50,025 bases of DNA, from positions 1 to 50,025 of the forward strand of contig JALFSO010000097.1 in assembly GCA_022778785.1 (NCBI GenBank). Direction: 5' to 3'. Source of the DNA: Dysosmobacter sp. Lineage in GTDB: Bacteria; Bacillota; Clostridia; Oscillospirales; Oscillospiraceae. Positions 26,558 to 34,886 of the stretch are shown here, in pieces. The notes beneath the pieces are model-generated. The model was not told where the DNA came from. It saw only the letters and a program-made list of their open reading frames with translations, and did no database searches. The number at the start of each line of letters is the position of its first letter. Position 1 is the first letter of the stretch. A program made the translations under genes and the position numbers.

Positions 26558-27778
26558 TTACAGATCGTCCCGGTTCACGGGGCAGGACATGCAGCGCGGG
26601 CCTCCGCGGCCGCGGGACAGCTCGGCGGAGGGAATGGTGATGACCGTCAGGCCGCGCTTGGCCAGCAGTTCGTTGGTGACGTAGTTCCGGTCGTAGGTGA
26701 TGACCTTGCCCGGAGCGATGCACAGGGTGTTGGAGCCGTCGTTCCACTGCTCCCGCTGTGCCGCCAGCAGGTCGCCGCCGCCGCAGCGGATCAGCTCCAC
26801 GGCGGGGAGCTTCAGCTCCAGAGCCAGGATCTTGGCCAGATCCTCCTTCAGGGCGTTGAACTTCAGCTCGCCGTGGTCATCCAGCGTGATCTCGTAAACG
26901 CTGAGGGGACCTTCGATCTCAGGATGGATGGTGAACTTGTCGTAGTCCACCATGGTGAAGACGGTGTCCAGGTGCATGAAGGCGCGGGTCTCGGGGATGT
27001 CGAACACCAGGACCTTCTTGTAATCGGAGTTCTGCAGCAGGCTCCGGGCGAAGGCCTCGGCGCCGGAGGTGGTGGTGCGCTGGGACAGGCCCACGGCCAC
27101 GATCTGGTTGGAGAGCACCAGCACGTCGCCGCCCTCGATGGAGTAGGTGCCGTTGAGGTCGGACCACTGCTTGTTGCCGGGCACCGCGAAATCCTTATTA
27201 TAGAGGTAGATGTACTTCAGCAGCAGGGACTCCCGTTTCCGGGCCGCAAAATGCATACGGTGAATATTGATGCCCTCGCCGATGCAGGCGCCGGGGTCCC
27301 GGGTGAAGTACAGGTTGGGCATGGGATCGGACACGAAGGGATAGTCGTCGTTGTCCAGATCCATCAGGGAGGTGGGAGCGCCGGTGGCGACCTCGCAGCG
27401 CTTGATGCCGGCGATGAGCTTCGCCACCATGTCCTTGGGAGACATGCTCAGCAGGTAGGAGGTCATGGCGGCCCGCAGGCCCTTGGAATTGATCTTGCTG
27501 AGGTTCAGGAAGTCGTTCACCAGCTGGATCTGCATGGAGGGCTCGGCGATGGCCTTGGCCACCTCATCCACATAGTAGACGACCTCGACGCCGTTTTCCC
27601 GCAGCACGTTGGCGAAGGTGTCGTGCTCCTGCTGGGCGATCTTCAGATAGGGGATGTCATCAAAGAGGAGACGTTCGATGGTGGAGGGAGTCAGGGCCTC
27701 CAGCTCCAGTCCGGGACGGTGCAGCAGGACCTTGTTCAGTTTGCCGATTTCGGAATAGTTATGAATGCCAGGATGCAT
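26558..27778 (-). CDS. arcA: Arginine deiminase
   Basis: Hydrolyses L-arginine to citrulline and ammonia in the cytosol. The 406 residues have standard ADI length. They contain LEALTPSTIERLLFDDIPYL, the FTRDPG motif and the C-terminal GRGGPRCMSCP, whose first Cys (about 396) is the nucleophile. The start MHPGIHNYSEIG at 27778 follows AAAGGAG at the right distance; an ATG 16 codons earlier does not. It lies 100 bases downstream of arcB. Confidence 0.97.
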   Translation of the reverse strand: MHPGIHNYSEIGKLNKVLLHRPGLELEALTPSTIERLLFDDIPYLKIAQQEHDTFANVLRENGVEVVYYVDEVAKAIAEPSMQIQLVNDFLNLSKINSKGLRAAMTSYLLSMSPKDMVAKLIAGIKRCEVATGAPTSLMDLDNDDYPFVSDPMPNLYFTRDPGACIGEGINIHRMHFAARKRESLLLKYIYLYNKDFAVPGNKQWSDLNGTYSIEGGDVLVLSNQIVAVGLSQRTTTSGAEAFARSLLQNSDYKKVLVFDIPETRAFMHLDTVFTMVDYDKFTIHPEIEGPLSVYEITLDDHGELKFNALKEDLAKILALELKLPAVELIRCGGGDLLAAQREQWNDGSNTLCIAPGKVITYDRNYVTNELLAKRGLTVITIPSAELSRGRGGPRCMSCPVNRDDL

Positions 27779-27878
27779 GGTTGCGCTCCTTTCTGTTGAG
27801 GCGGGCGCATGGCCCTGCCTTTGCAAGAGATCACTCTGTTGGTTGTTTTATCAAGCCGGCGGGATGCCGCTGCTGAAA

Positions 27879-28874
27879 TCAGCCGATGGTGGCCACGATG
27901 ACGGCCTTGATGGTGTGCATTCTGTTCTCGGCCTCGTCAAACACCTTGGAGTGCTTGGAGCAGAACACCTCGTCAGTGACTTCCCGGATGTCATAGCCCA
28001 GCTTCTGCTGGTCGCTGGCCATGGTGGTGTTGAAATCGTGGAAGGAGGGCAGGCAGTGCATGAAGATGACGTCGGGATTCTCGGTCTTGTCCAGCATCTC
28101 CTTGGTCACGCGGTAGGGGGTCAGCATCCGGACGCGCTCGGGGATCTGATCCTCCTCGCCCATGGAGGCCCAGATGTCGGTGTAGAGGACATCGGCGCCC
28201 TTCAGGCACTCGGCGTCGGAGCGGATCTCGATGACAGCGCCGGTCTCGGCGGCCACGGCCTGGGCGCGGGTGATGACATTGGCGTCCACCTGGGCGGCCA
28301 GCTCCTCGGGACCGTAGGCCACGAAGTGCATGCCCATCTTGGCGCAGCCGTACATCCAGGCGTAGGCCATGTTGTTGCGGATGTCGCCGCAGAAGACCAC
28401 CTTCACCTGGGACAGGGGCTTCGCCACATGCTCCTCAATGGTCATCAGGTCGGCCAGGATCTGGGTGGGATGATCCACGTCCGTCAGGCCGTTCCACACG
28501 GGAACGCCGGCGTACTTGGCCAGGTCTTCCACCACGGACTGCTTGTAGCCGCGGTACTCGATGCCGTCATAGAAGCGGCCCAGGACCTTGGCGGTGTCCT
28601 CCAGGGACTCCTTCTTGCCCATCTGGGAGCTCTTGGAATCCAGGAAGGTGACATGGGCGCCCTCGTCCAGGCAGGCGACTTCGAAAGCGCAGCGGGTACG
28701 GGTGGAGGTCTTCTCAAACAGCAGGACCACGTTCTTGCCCTTCAGGACCTCGTTGTGGATGCCGGCTCTTTTCTTGGACTTCAGATCATGGGACAGATCC
28801 AGCAGGTAGCGGATCTCCTCGGGGGTAAAATCCATGAGGGTCAGGAAGCTTCTGCCTTTCAGATTAACTGCCAT
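27879..28874 (-). CDS. arcB: Ornithine carbamoyltransferase, catabolic
   Basis: Phosphorolyses citrulline to ornithine and carbamoyl phosphate in the ADI pathway. Length 331. Carbamoyl phosphate site STRTRCAFEVA is near 56-66. FMHCLPSFHD carries the catalytic HCLP. It is the first gene of the arc operon, preceded by AAAAGGAG. The argF symbol would fit the same fold; context with arcA and arcC makes it catabolic. Confidence 0.95.
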   Translation of the reverse strand: MAVNLKGRSFLTLMDFTPEEIRYLLDLSHDLKSKKRAGIHNEVLKGKNVVLLFEKTSTRTRCAFEVACLDEGAHVTFLDSKSSQMGKKESLEDTAKVLGRFYDGIEYRGYKQSVVEDLAKYAGVPVWNGLTDVDHPTQILADLMTIEEHVAKPLSQVKVVFCGDIRNNMAYAWMYGCAKMGMHFVAYGPEELAAQVDANVITRAQAVAAETGAVIEIRSDAECLKGADVLYTDIWASMGEEDQIPERVRMLTPYRVTKEMLDKTENPDVIFMHCLPSFHDFNTTMASDQQKLGYDIREVTDEVFCSKHSKVFDEAENRMHTIKAVIVATIG

Positions 28875-29008
28875 CGTAGTTTTCTCCTTTTCTGTTGATT
28901 TTGAAATAACGATCCTTTCAGGTGTGAGGGTTTTTCAAATATGACAAATTCCACAGACGGTCGCGATTGTGGAACTTGAAGTACAGAGTTCTGAAACTTC
29001 TGACTTTA

Positions 29009-29067
29009 ATTGTACTATCTGACCAAAAAAGATGGTAGTGCCAGGTGCGGTTATTTTTCGTGTGCCA
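29009..29067. promoter_or_regulatory. arcB promoter with a three-site direct-repeat operator array
   Basis: Read on the plus strand, GTACTA (29012), GTGCCA (29038) and GTGCCA (29062) are direct repeats with starts 26 and 24 bp apart. The minus-strand -10 of arcB, TACAAT, is at 29014-29009 and begins three bases before the first repeat, so the sites sit near -12, -38 and -62. There is no good -35, which fits an activator-dependent promoter. GabR, a MocR-type regulator, binds direct ATACCA repeats, so the neighbouring MocR is the natural candidate. Confidence 0.6.
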
Positions 29068-30571
29068 GTTTTTCCTGCAAAATCTCCCACAGAGTTTCCT
29101 TCAGAAGGTCCATGCCTCTGGCCAGCCGGTCCTCCGGTTCGTAGGAATAGCTGATGCGGATATGGCCGCGGCCCTCCTTCTTGTCGGGGTAGAATACATA
29201 GCCCGGCATCAGCGTCAGGCCCTTGCCGTAGGCCCGGCCCACCAGAGTCTTGCTGTCCACGCCGTCAGGGAGCCTGCACCAGATATAGACGCCGCCCCGG
29301 GGCTTCTGATAGTCCACGCCCCAGTCCTGCATCTCGTCCAGCCTGCCGCAGACCAGCCGCTGCTTGCGGCCATAGCTCTCCCGGAAGGCGTCCAGCGCCG
29401 CGTAGTAGGTGCCGTCCCCCAGGTACATGGCCGCCAGCTTCTGGGTCAGCCAGTCCGTTACCTCCATCCGGACGGAGGTGAGATAGCTCAGGCTCTCAAT
29501 GACGCTCTTGTCCGCCACCACGAAGGCCAGAGCCAGACCCGGCACGAAGGTGAGGGAGAAGGAGTAGATATAGATCACGTTGCCCAGGGTGTCCAGCGCC
29601 TTGACGGGCAGGATGTCCGGCCCGTCGTAGACCAGCTCCGAGGCGGCGTCCTCCTCGATGATGGGGATGCGGTACTTGTTGGAGATCTCGATGAGCTTCT
29701 TCCGCCGCTCCAGGGAGAGGACCACGCCGGTGGGATCGTGGAAGCTGGAGTTGACGAAGATGAACTGCGGCCGGTTCTGGCGGATCAGCTTCTCCAGAAC
29801 GGCGCAGTCCATGCCGTTCTCATCCACCGGAACGGAGCAGACCCTGCCGCCCGCCAGCTGGATGGTCCGGTACACGTCGGGGGACACCGGCTCCTCCATC
29901 ATCACCATGTCGCCGGGCCGGACCAGCAGCGTCACGATGTAGTTCAGGGCCTGATTGGTCTCCGTCAGGACCTGGATGCTGCTGACGGACGCCTTGATGC
30001 CCTTGGTGCTCAGAAAAGACACCAGCTTCTGCCGGAGGATCTTGTCGCCACGGTAGGGCGTGTAGAAGCACCGGTCCGCGTGTTCGCTGACGATGAGGGC
30101 GGAGATGTCCCGGGCCAGTTTGTTCCGGTCGAAGATGCCGGACTGGGCGATGCCGCCGCCCAGGGAGTAGGTGTGTTCGTCGTTGTTGCGCATGAACAGG
30201 TCATCGAAGGCCCGCTCCATGTCCAGATGCTCTTTCTTGATCTGGGCCACCCAGTTGACCCGTTTGCCCCGCTCACCGCCGGCGCTGTCTGTCTCCGTGT
30301 CCGTCCACAGAGGGCTGCCCGTGGCGTCCTGCTCTCCCACGGAGACCACGTAGCCCACGCCCTGCTTGGACTGGATGAGACCGTCGGCCTTCAGCTCGCT
30401 GTAGGCCTTGACCACGGTGTTCCTGTGGATGCCCAGCAGTTGGGCCAGCACCCGCTCAGAGGGCAGGCTGCTGCCGGCGGGAAGCTCGCCGCAGATGATC
30501 TGCGACTTGATCTGATTGATGATCTGCACGTATACAGGGACCTTTCGCCGCCTGTCGAGCTGTATGTTCAT
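29051..30571 (-). CDS. MocR-type (GntR/aminotransferase) regulator lacking the PLP lysine
   Basis: 506 residues: a GntR winged helix at about 1-75 (PVYVQIINQIKSQIICGELP, SSLPSERVLAQLLGIHRNTV), a linker, then a class I aminotransferase fold from about 115. In MocR proteins the fold carries SFSKT, whose Lys binds pyridoxal phosphate. Here it reads YSFSLTFVPG with Leu340 (codon CTC). The usual EDDYDSE is EEDAASE, so the pocket Tyr is also gone (Ala310). It probably does not form a PLP aldimine and may sense a free ligand such as arginine. It is upstream of arcB in the same direction and both flanking spacers carry matching operator arrays, so it likely controls the arginine block. Confidence 0.85.
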   Translation of the reverse strand: MNIQLDRRRKVPVYVQIINQIKSQIICGELPAGSSLPSERVLAQLLGIHRNTVVKAYSELKADGLIQSKQGVGYVVSVGEQDATGSPLWTDTETDSAGGERGKRVNWVAQIKKEHLDMERAFDDLFMRNNDEHTYSLGGGIAQSGIFDRNKLARDISALIVSEHADRCFYTPYRGDKILRQKLVSFLSTKGIKASVSSIQVLTETNQALNYIVTLLVRPGDMVMMEEPVSPDVYRTIQLAGGRVCSVPVDENGMDCAVLEKLIRQNRPQFIFVNSSFHDPTGVVLSLERRKKLIEISNKYRIPIIEEDAASELVYDGPDILPVKALDTLGNVIYIYSFSLTFVPGLALAFVVADKSVIESLSYLTSVRMEVTDWLTQKLAAMYLGDGTYYAALDAFRESYGRKQRLVCGRLDEMQDWGVDYQKPRGGVYIWCRLPDGVDSKTLVGRAYGKGLTLMPGYVFYPDKKEGRGHIRISYSYEPEDRLARGMDLLKETLWEILQEKLAHEK

Positions 30572-30927
30572 GGTTCCTCACCTCGCTGCACTGGCTCCCA
30601 GGACGGCCCGCCCCCGGAGAACGGCGGGCCGCAGACAGCAGTAAGTTCTTCCGGGCGAACTATTGACAACGCCTGATAGGATTTGATATATTTTGAAGCA
30701 TAAAATCGGATCTGATTAACAGAAGACAGGCGACCCGTATCTGGACCGCCTGCCATCGTCTATCTGCGGCAATGGGTCCTTCACTCTCACACATTCCGAT
30801 CGCCGATTGATTCTGTTATATTCAGTTTGACGCCTGGAAACCGCGGCGGGAGATTTTTCCGGCGCGGATACTGCCGCGGTTGTTGGACTTAACCAAACTT
30901 TTCACTGGGCGCCAGCCTTCTGCTGGG
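30572..30927. other. Long spacer upstream of mocR, no recognised gene
   Basis: This would be the 5' leader of mocR if it starts near 30945 on the minus strand. It holds a 9-bp inverted repeat (AACCGCGGC at 30839-30847 with 30873-30881) and a plus-strand promoter-like pair, TTGACA (30663-30668) and TATATT (30687-30692), 18 bp apart and pointing to argS. A T-box was looked for because argS follows, but its conserved GGTGGnACCGCG sequence is absent. Confidence 0.4.
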
Positions 30928-31033
30928 TATAATTACTATTAGCTACTATCTATATACCATTTTTTATGCACGAATACAAGTACCAGTTTTCCAAACCATT
31001 CGTGTGCCAGTTGGCGCCGGACGCGCTGTGCCA
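30928..31033. promoter_or_regulatory. argS/mocR divergent promoter region with a four-site operator array
   Basis: Direct repeats ATACCA (30954), GTACCA (30980), GTGCCA (31004) and GTGCCA (31028) start 26, 24 and 24 bp apart, the same spacing as at arcB. A minus-strand TATATA at 30956-30951 begins three bases before the first repeat, the same geometry as the arcB -10, and is the likely mocR promoter. On the plus strand TATAAT (30928-30933) is the likely argS -10, which would place all four sites downstream of the argS start point. Confidence 0.6.
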
Positions 31034-31093
31034 GTGCGTCTGATGGCGGCGGCACAGGATGAAAATTACGGATAAAGACGGGGGAGAGCAACG

Positions 31094-32836
31094 ATGAACA
31101 TGATCCAGAAGGCCAAGGAGCAGGTGGCCGGACTGACGCTGCGGGCCTATCAGGCCGCGGCCGCGGAGGGGCTGCTGCCAGAGGGCGTGGAGGCGGTGCC
31201 GGCGGTGGAGATCCCCAGGGACGCCGCCAACGGCGACTACACCACCACCTTCTGCCTGACGGCGTCCAAGGCCCTGCGCCGGAATCCCCGGGAGGTGGCG
31301 AAGATCCTCACGGAGCGCATGGCGCTGGACGGCACGTATTTCTCCAGCGTGGAGATCGCGGGCCCCGGCTTTCTGAACTTCCGCCTGGGCGGACGGTGGT
31401 ACGCCGGCGTGCTGGCCGCTGTGGAGTCGGAGAACAAGGATTACGGCCGGGGCGACGGGCTGAAGGGCCAGAAGATCATGGTGGAGTTCGTCTCCGCCAA
31501 CCCCACCGGCCCCATGCACATGGGCAACGCCCGGGGCGGCGTGCTGGGCGACACCCTGGCCGAGGTGCTGGACTGGTCCGGTGCCGACGTCTGGCGGGAG
31601 TTCTACGTCAACGATGCCGGCAACCAGATCGAGAAGTTCGCAAAGAGCATTGAAGCCCGGTACTTCCAGCTGATCCGGGGTGAGGACGCGGTGGAGTTCC
31701 CGGAGGACGGCTATCACGGTGACGACATCCGGGAGCTGGCCCAGCTGTTTTACGACCAGCACGGCGAGTCCTTCCTGGACCGGGATGAGCGGGAGCGCCG
31801 GGACGCCATGGCGAAGTTCGGTCTGTCCCGCAACATCCCCAAGATGAAGGCGGATCTGGAGCGCTACGGCATCCGCTTCGACGAGTGGTTCTTCGAGTCC
31901 TCCCTCCATGAGAGCGGCTTTGTAGCCGACACGGTGCAGCTGCTGGCGGACCGGGGCTGGACCTACGAGAAGGACGGCGCCCTGTGGCTGAAGACCGCCG
32001 AGATCCTGGCGGAGAACCTGCGGAAGGCGGGCAAGTCCGAGGAGGAGATCGCAAAGCTGGACCTGAAGGACGACGTCCTCCGCCGTGCCAACGGCTTCTA
32101 CACGTATTTCGCAGCCGACATCGCCTATCACCGGAACAAGTTCGGCGTGCGGGGCTTCGACAAGGTCATCAACATCTGGGGCGCCGACCACCACGGACAT
32201 GTGGCCCGTCTGAAGGGCGCCGTGGACGCCCTGGGCCTGAACGGCACCGACCGGCTGGATATTGTGCTGATGCAGCTGGTGAAGCTGGTGCGGGACGGCG
32301 AAGCGGTGCGGATGAGCAAGCGCACCGGCAAGACCATCTCTCTGTCCGACCTGCTGGACGAGATCCCCGTGGACGCCTGCCGCTATTTCTTCAACGCCAA
32401 GCCTGAGACCCAGATGGAGTTCGACCTGGGTCTGGCCGTCCGGGAGGACGCGGAGAATCCGGTCTATTACGTCCAGTACGCCCACGCCCGGGTGTGCAGC
32501 CTTCTGCGGACGCTGGCGGAGGAGGGCCACACCGTGCCCCACGCGGCGGATGTGGACATCGGGCTGTTGAACAGTGAGCCGGAGCGGGCGCTGATGAAGG
32601 AACTGGCCTCCTTCTGCGAGGAGGTGCGCATGGCGGCCCGGGACTACGATCCCAGCCATATCAACCGCTACCTGATGAGCCTGGCCGCCGCGTTCCACCG
32701 GTTCTACAACGCCTGCCGCATCAAGGGCGAGAACGACGGCGTCATCGCCGCCCGTCTGAAGCTGGCGGAGGCCACCCGGCAGGTGCTGGCCAACGGACTG
32801 GGCATCCTGGGCTGTACCGCACCGGAGAAAATGTGA
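31094..32836 (+). CDS. argS: Arginyl-tRNA synthetase
   Basis: Charges tRNA(Arg) with arginine. The 580 residues have the N-terminal additional domain, SANPTGPMHMGNARGG with the HIGH equivalent HMGN at 142-145, a KMSKS-like MSKRTGK at about 407, and a C-terminal DALR anticodon domain (INRYLMSLAAAFHRFYNACR). The start follows GGGGAGAG, a weak site. It faces away from mocR across a shared operator region, which suggests that arginine supply controls both degradation and charging. Confidence 0.97.
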   Translation: MNMIQKAKEQVAGLTLRAYQAAAAEGLLPEGVEAVPAVEIPRDAANGDYTTTFCLTASKALRRNPREVAKILTERMALDGTYFSSVEIAGPGFLNFRLGGRWYAGVLAAVESENKDYGRGDGLKGQKIMVEFVSANPTGPMHMGNARGGVLGDTLAEVLDWSGADVWREFYVNDAGNQIEKFAKSIEARYFQLIRGEDAVEFPEDGYHGDDIRELAQLFYDQHGESFLDRDERERRDAMAKFGLSRNIPKMKADLERYGIRFDEWFFESSLHESGFVADTVQLLADRGWTYEKDGALWLKTAEILAENLRKAGKSEEEIAKLDLKDDVLRRANGFYTYFAADIAYHRNKFGVRGFDKVINIWGADHHGHVARLKGAVDALGLNGTDRLDIVLMQLVKLVRDGEAVRMSKRTGKTISLSDLLDEIPVDACRYFFNAKPETQMEFDLGLAVREDAENPVYYVQYAHARVCSLLRTLAEEGHTVPHAADVDIGLLNSEPERALMKELASFCEEVRMAARDYDPSHINRYLMSLAAAFHRFYNACRIKGENDGVIAARLKLAEATRQVLANGLGILGCTAPEKM

Positions 32837-32849
32837 CGGATTTCCTGCA

Positions 32850-32886
32850 AAAAAGAGCCGTGGGTCCCTGATCTGCGGCTCTTTTT
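32850..32886 (+). terminator. Terminator of argS
   Basis: An 11-bp stem (AAAAAGAGCCG with CGGCTCTTTTT) and a T tract lie 14 bases after the argS stop. Confidence 0.9.
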
Positions 32887-32990
32887 CCGCGTTGGACGGG
32901 CCAGTCTTGCAAAACCACAAAAAAGGGAAGCGTTTTTTGGGCCATATTAACAAAGTATGAACGTCTCGTTTTAATTCGTCGATTTTAGCC

Positions 32991-33020
32991 TTGACAAAAC
33001 GTGTTGTGAAAATGTATTAT
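32991..33020 (+). promoter_or_regulatory. Predicted sigma-A promoter of the YjiH-like gene
   Basis: TTGACA (32991-32996) and TATTAT (33015-33020) are 18 bp apart, about 90 bp upstream of the start. TGTAT and ATACA form a small inverted repeat across the -10 and start point that could be an operator. Confidence 0.6.
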
Positions 33021-33110
33021 TGACGATACAAAATGACCGCTGAGTATGGTTATTTTGCACAATAGTCCTTTTATTTTAGAATAAGTAGGACGAGTGAAAA
33101 GGAGAGTAGT

Positions 33111-34499
33111 ATGGAAAACAAGGCAGAAACGAATAGGAACTCAGGAAAACTGAAAGCAATGTTCCTCATCCCTTCACTTGTGGGTGTCCTGATCTTCATG
33201 ATACCTGTCAAGTATGATGGCTCCTGGACCGTCATCGTGAAGATCATCGCTGACATCATCAGCGGTGTTCTCGCCGGTATCCTGCCGATCCTGTGCGTGG
33301 CCATCCTGACGGTCTCCGCCATCCTGGCGGTGGTCTCCCTCATCGCGAAGCCCAAGTTCATCATGAACAACGAAGTCCTCAAGAGCTGCTTTGCCTGCTC
33401 CCCCATCTGGGTGGTGGTCCGGGTCATCGGCTGCATCTGCGTCTGGGTCGCCTATCTGGCCACTTACATGGGCGTGGAGTACGGCGGCGGCATCCTGGCC
33501 ATGATGTCCGGTCCCGACGAGGGCGGTATGGCCCTGGACCTGATCGTGGGCCTGGTCATCATCTTCATGATCGCCAGCTTCCTGCTGCCCCTGCTGCTGG
33601 ACTTCGGTCTGCTGGAGTATGTGGGCGCCCGTCTGACCCGCATCATGCGTCCGGTGTTCAAAGTGCCCGGCCGCGCGGCAGTGGACTGCATCACCTCCTG
33701 GATCGGCGACGGCACCCTGGGCGTCATGCTGACCTGCAACCAGTATGAGGGCGGCTACTACTCCGCGAAGGAAGCCTCCATCATCGCCACCACCTTCTCC
33801 GCCGTGTCCATCACCTTCAGCCTGGTGGTTCTGGACGAGGTGGGCCTGACCCACATGTTCGGCGTGTACTACCTGCTGATCTGCTTCGTGGGTATCGTCT
33901 GCGCCATCATCTGCCCCCGTCTGTGGCCCCTGTCCCGGAAGCCCGATACGTATCTGGTCCCCGGCAACGCCATGCCCGAGACCATTCCCGAGCAGTACAA
34001 GAACTCCCATGAGTACGGCATGGATCTGGCCATGAAGCGCGTGGCCAAGCACCAGGGCCTGGGCGAGTTCCTCTCCAGCGGCGCCAAGAACTGCGTCAAT
34101 ATGTGGTTCAGCGTGCTGCCCACCGTTATGGCTATCGGTACCGTCGCTCTGGTCCTGGCGGACTACACCCCCATCTTCGACTGGCTGGGCATCCCCTTTG
34201 TGCCCCTGCTGAACGTGCTGGGCGTGCCCGAGGCTGAAGCCGCCGCCTCCACCATGATCGTCGGCTTCACCGATATGTTCACCCCCGCCATCATCATCGC
34301 CGGCGCCGGCGTCAGCGAGATGACCCGCTTCATCGTGGCTGTGGTCTCCATCACCCAGGTCCTGTTCCTGGATGAGGTCGGCGGCCTGATCCTGGGCTCC
34401 AAGCTGCCCGTCAACCTGGGCGAGCTGTTCATCATCTTCCTGGAGCGCACCATCATCAGTCTGATCATCGTCTGCCCCATCGCCCACCTGCTGTTCTAA
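33111..34499 (+). CDS. YjiH family membrane protein (nucleoside-recognition/GATE domain)
   Basis: 462 residues with about ten hydrophobic segments. It contains a Gate-type region (LDFGLLEYVGARLTRIMRPV, then KVPGRAAVDCITSWIGDGTL) as in YjiH and spore maturation SpmA-like proteins, and a second FSAVSITFSLVVLDEVGL. The family is presumed to move small solutes, but no substrate is established. It follows argS, and the arc operon here lacks an ArcD arginine/ornithine antiporter. It is therefore a candidate arginine or ornithine carrier, by inference only. AAAGGAGAG precedes the start. Confidence 0.82.
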   Translation: MENKAETNRNSGKLKAMFLIPSLVGVLIFMIPVKYDGSWTVIVKIIADIISGVLAGILPILCVAILTVSAILAVVSLIAKPKFIMNNEVLKSCFACSPIWVVVRVIGCICVWVAYLATYMGVEYGGGILAMMSGPDEGGMALDLIVGLVIIFMIASFLLPLLLDFGLLEYVGARLTRIMRPVFKVPGRAAVDCITSWIGDGTLGVMLTCNQYEGGYYSAKEASIIATTFSAVSITFSLVVLDEVGLTHMFGVYYLLICFVGIVCAIICPRLWPLSRKPDTYLVPGNAMPETIPEQYKNSHEYGMDLAMKRVAKHQGLGEFLSSGAKNCVNMWFSVLPTVMAIGTVALVLADYTPIFDWLGIPFVPLLNVLGVPEAEAAASTMIVGFTDMFTPAIIIAGAGVSEMTRFIVAVVSITQVLFLDEVGGLILGSKLPVNLGELFIIFLERTIISLIIVCPIAHLLF

Positions 34500-34554
34500 G
34501 CCAGCGGACTCTGTCGGACGAATATCCAGCTGCGCGAATTGCATACTGCATGAG

Positions 34555-34587
34555 AGTCAGGGCGCTTTTACAGCGCCCTGACTTTTT
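34555..34587 (+). terminator. Terminator of the YjiH-like gene
   Basis: A 12-bp perfect stem (AGTCAGGGCGCT, five-base loop) is followed by TTTT. Confidence 0.93.
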
Positions 34588-34639
34588 GCGCTTCCGCCCC
34601 GGCCTGTGTTACAGGTGTGTGACAAACCGGGCCGGAGGC

Positions 34640-34668
34640 TTGACAATCCCCGGCCCGGAGGATATGAT
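34640..34668 (+). promoter_or_regulatory. Consensus promoter of the ABC-F leader transcript
   Basis: A perfect TTGACA (34640-34645) and TATGAT (34663-34668) are 17 bp apart. The start point should be near 34675, giving a leader of about 475 bases before the ABC-F start at 35149. Confidence 0.8.
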
Positions 34669-34699
34669 AGAGCGCGAGAAAACGAAAAGGAGTGGAAGG

Positions 34700-34720
34700 A
34701 TGATTTCTGTTTCCTGCTGA
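34700..34720 (+). CDS. Six-residue leader peptide MISVSC
   Basis: A complete mini-gene, ATG to TGA, encodes MISVSC. An AAAGGAG ribosome site lies at 34686-34692, seven bases before the ATG, about 25 bases after the predicted start point. Its own coding bases (TTTCCTGC, 34710-34717) pair with the 3' arm of the leader hairpin. A ribosome stalled here would open that hairpin. Leader peptides of this kind control several ABC-F and erm genes. The identification is inference from the site, spacing and pairing. Confidence 0.65.
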   Translation: MISVSC

Positions 34721-34793
34721 TCACAGAATCGGTGCCGGAGGCCCTGAAAAGGGCCTGTGGAATGCTGTCCCGGCGCCGGAAGCAGGAAAGAGA
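34706..34793 (+). promoter_or_regulatory. Leader hairpin (anti-antiterminator) overlapping the leader peptide
   Basis: A long composite hairpin: 34706-34718 pairs with 34781-34793 (12 of 13), CGGTGCCGG (34730-34738) with CCGGCGCCG (34770-34778), and GGCCCT-GAAA-AGGGCC (34740-34755) caps it with a GNRA loop. The 3' arm GCAGGAAAG (34782-34790) is also complementary to CTTTCCTGC (34865-34873) in terminator 1 and to the identical bases in terminator 2. The two pairings exclude each other, as expected of an attenuator. Confidence 0.65.
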
Positions 34794-34850
34794 ACGCCTA
34801 CCGCCATATCATGGGCTGCCCGTCCCGCCGCGGGCATACGCCGTCATGCT

Positions 34851-34885
34851 GTGAGCCGCAGGAGCTTTCCTGCGGCTCACTTTTT
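34851..34885 (+). terminator. Leader terminator 1 upstream of the ABC-F gene
   Basis: A 13-bp perfect stem, GTGAGCCGCAGGA with TCCTGCGGCTCAC, has loop GCTT and TTTTT after it. There is no preceding full-length gene for it to end, so it is best read as a conditional terminator in the leader. Confidence 0.85.
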
Positions 34886-34886
34886 G
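34852..34886 (+). repeat. 35-bp direct repeat, copy 1
   Basis: Bases 34852-34886 are identical to 35092-35126. The repeat contains the terminator hairpin and T tract. The two copies are 240 bp apart. Confidence 0.85.

Noticed and set aside
28875-29050. ArgR boxes upstream of arcB
   Set aside because: No good match to the usual AT-rich ARG box was seen. The repeats present fit a MocR-type pattern better.
30650-30793. A 44-codon minus-strand frame upstream of mocR
   Set aside because: There is no ribosome site and no recognisable motif.
30693-31093. T-box leader upstream of argS
   Set aside because: The conserved T-box sequence (GGTGGnACCGCG) and a terminator just before argS are absent. The ACCGCGG seen at 30840 belongs to an inverted repeat.
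34606-34854. An 82-codon frame covering the ABC-F leader
   Set aside because: Its start lies upstream of the predicted promoter and its translation is featureless. The strong ribosome site inside it serves the six-codon leader gene in another frame.
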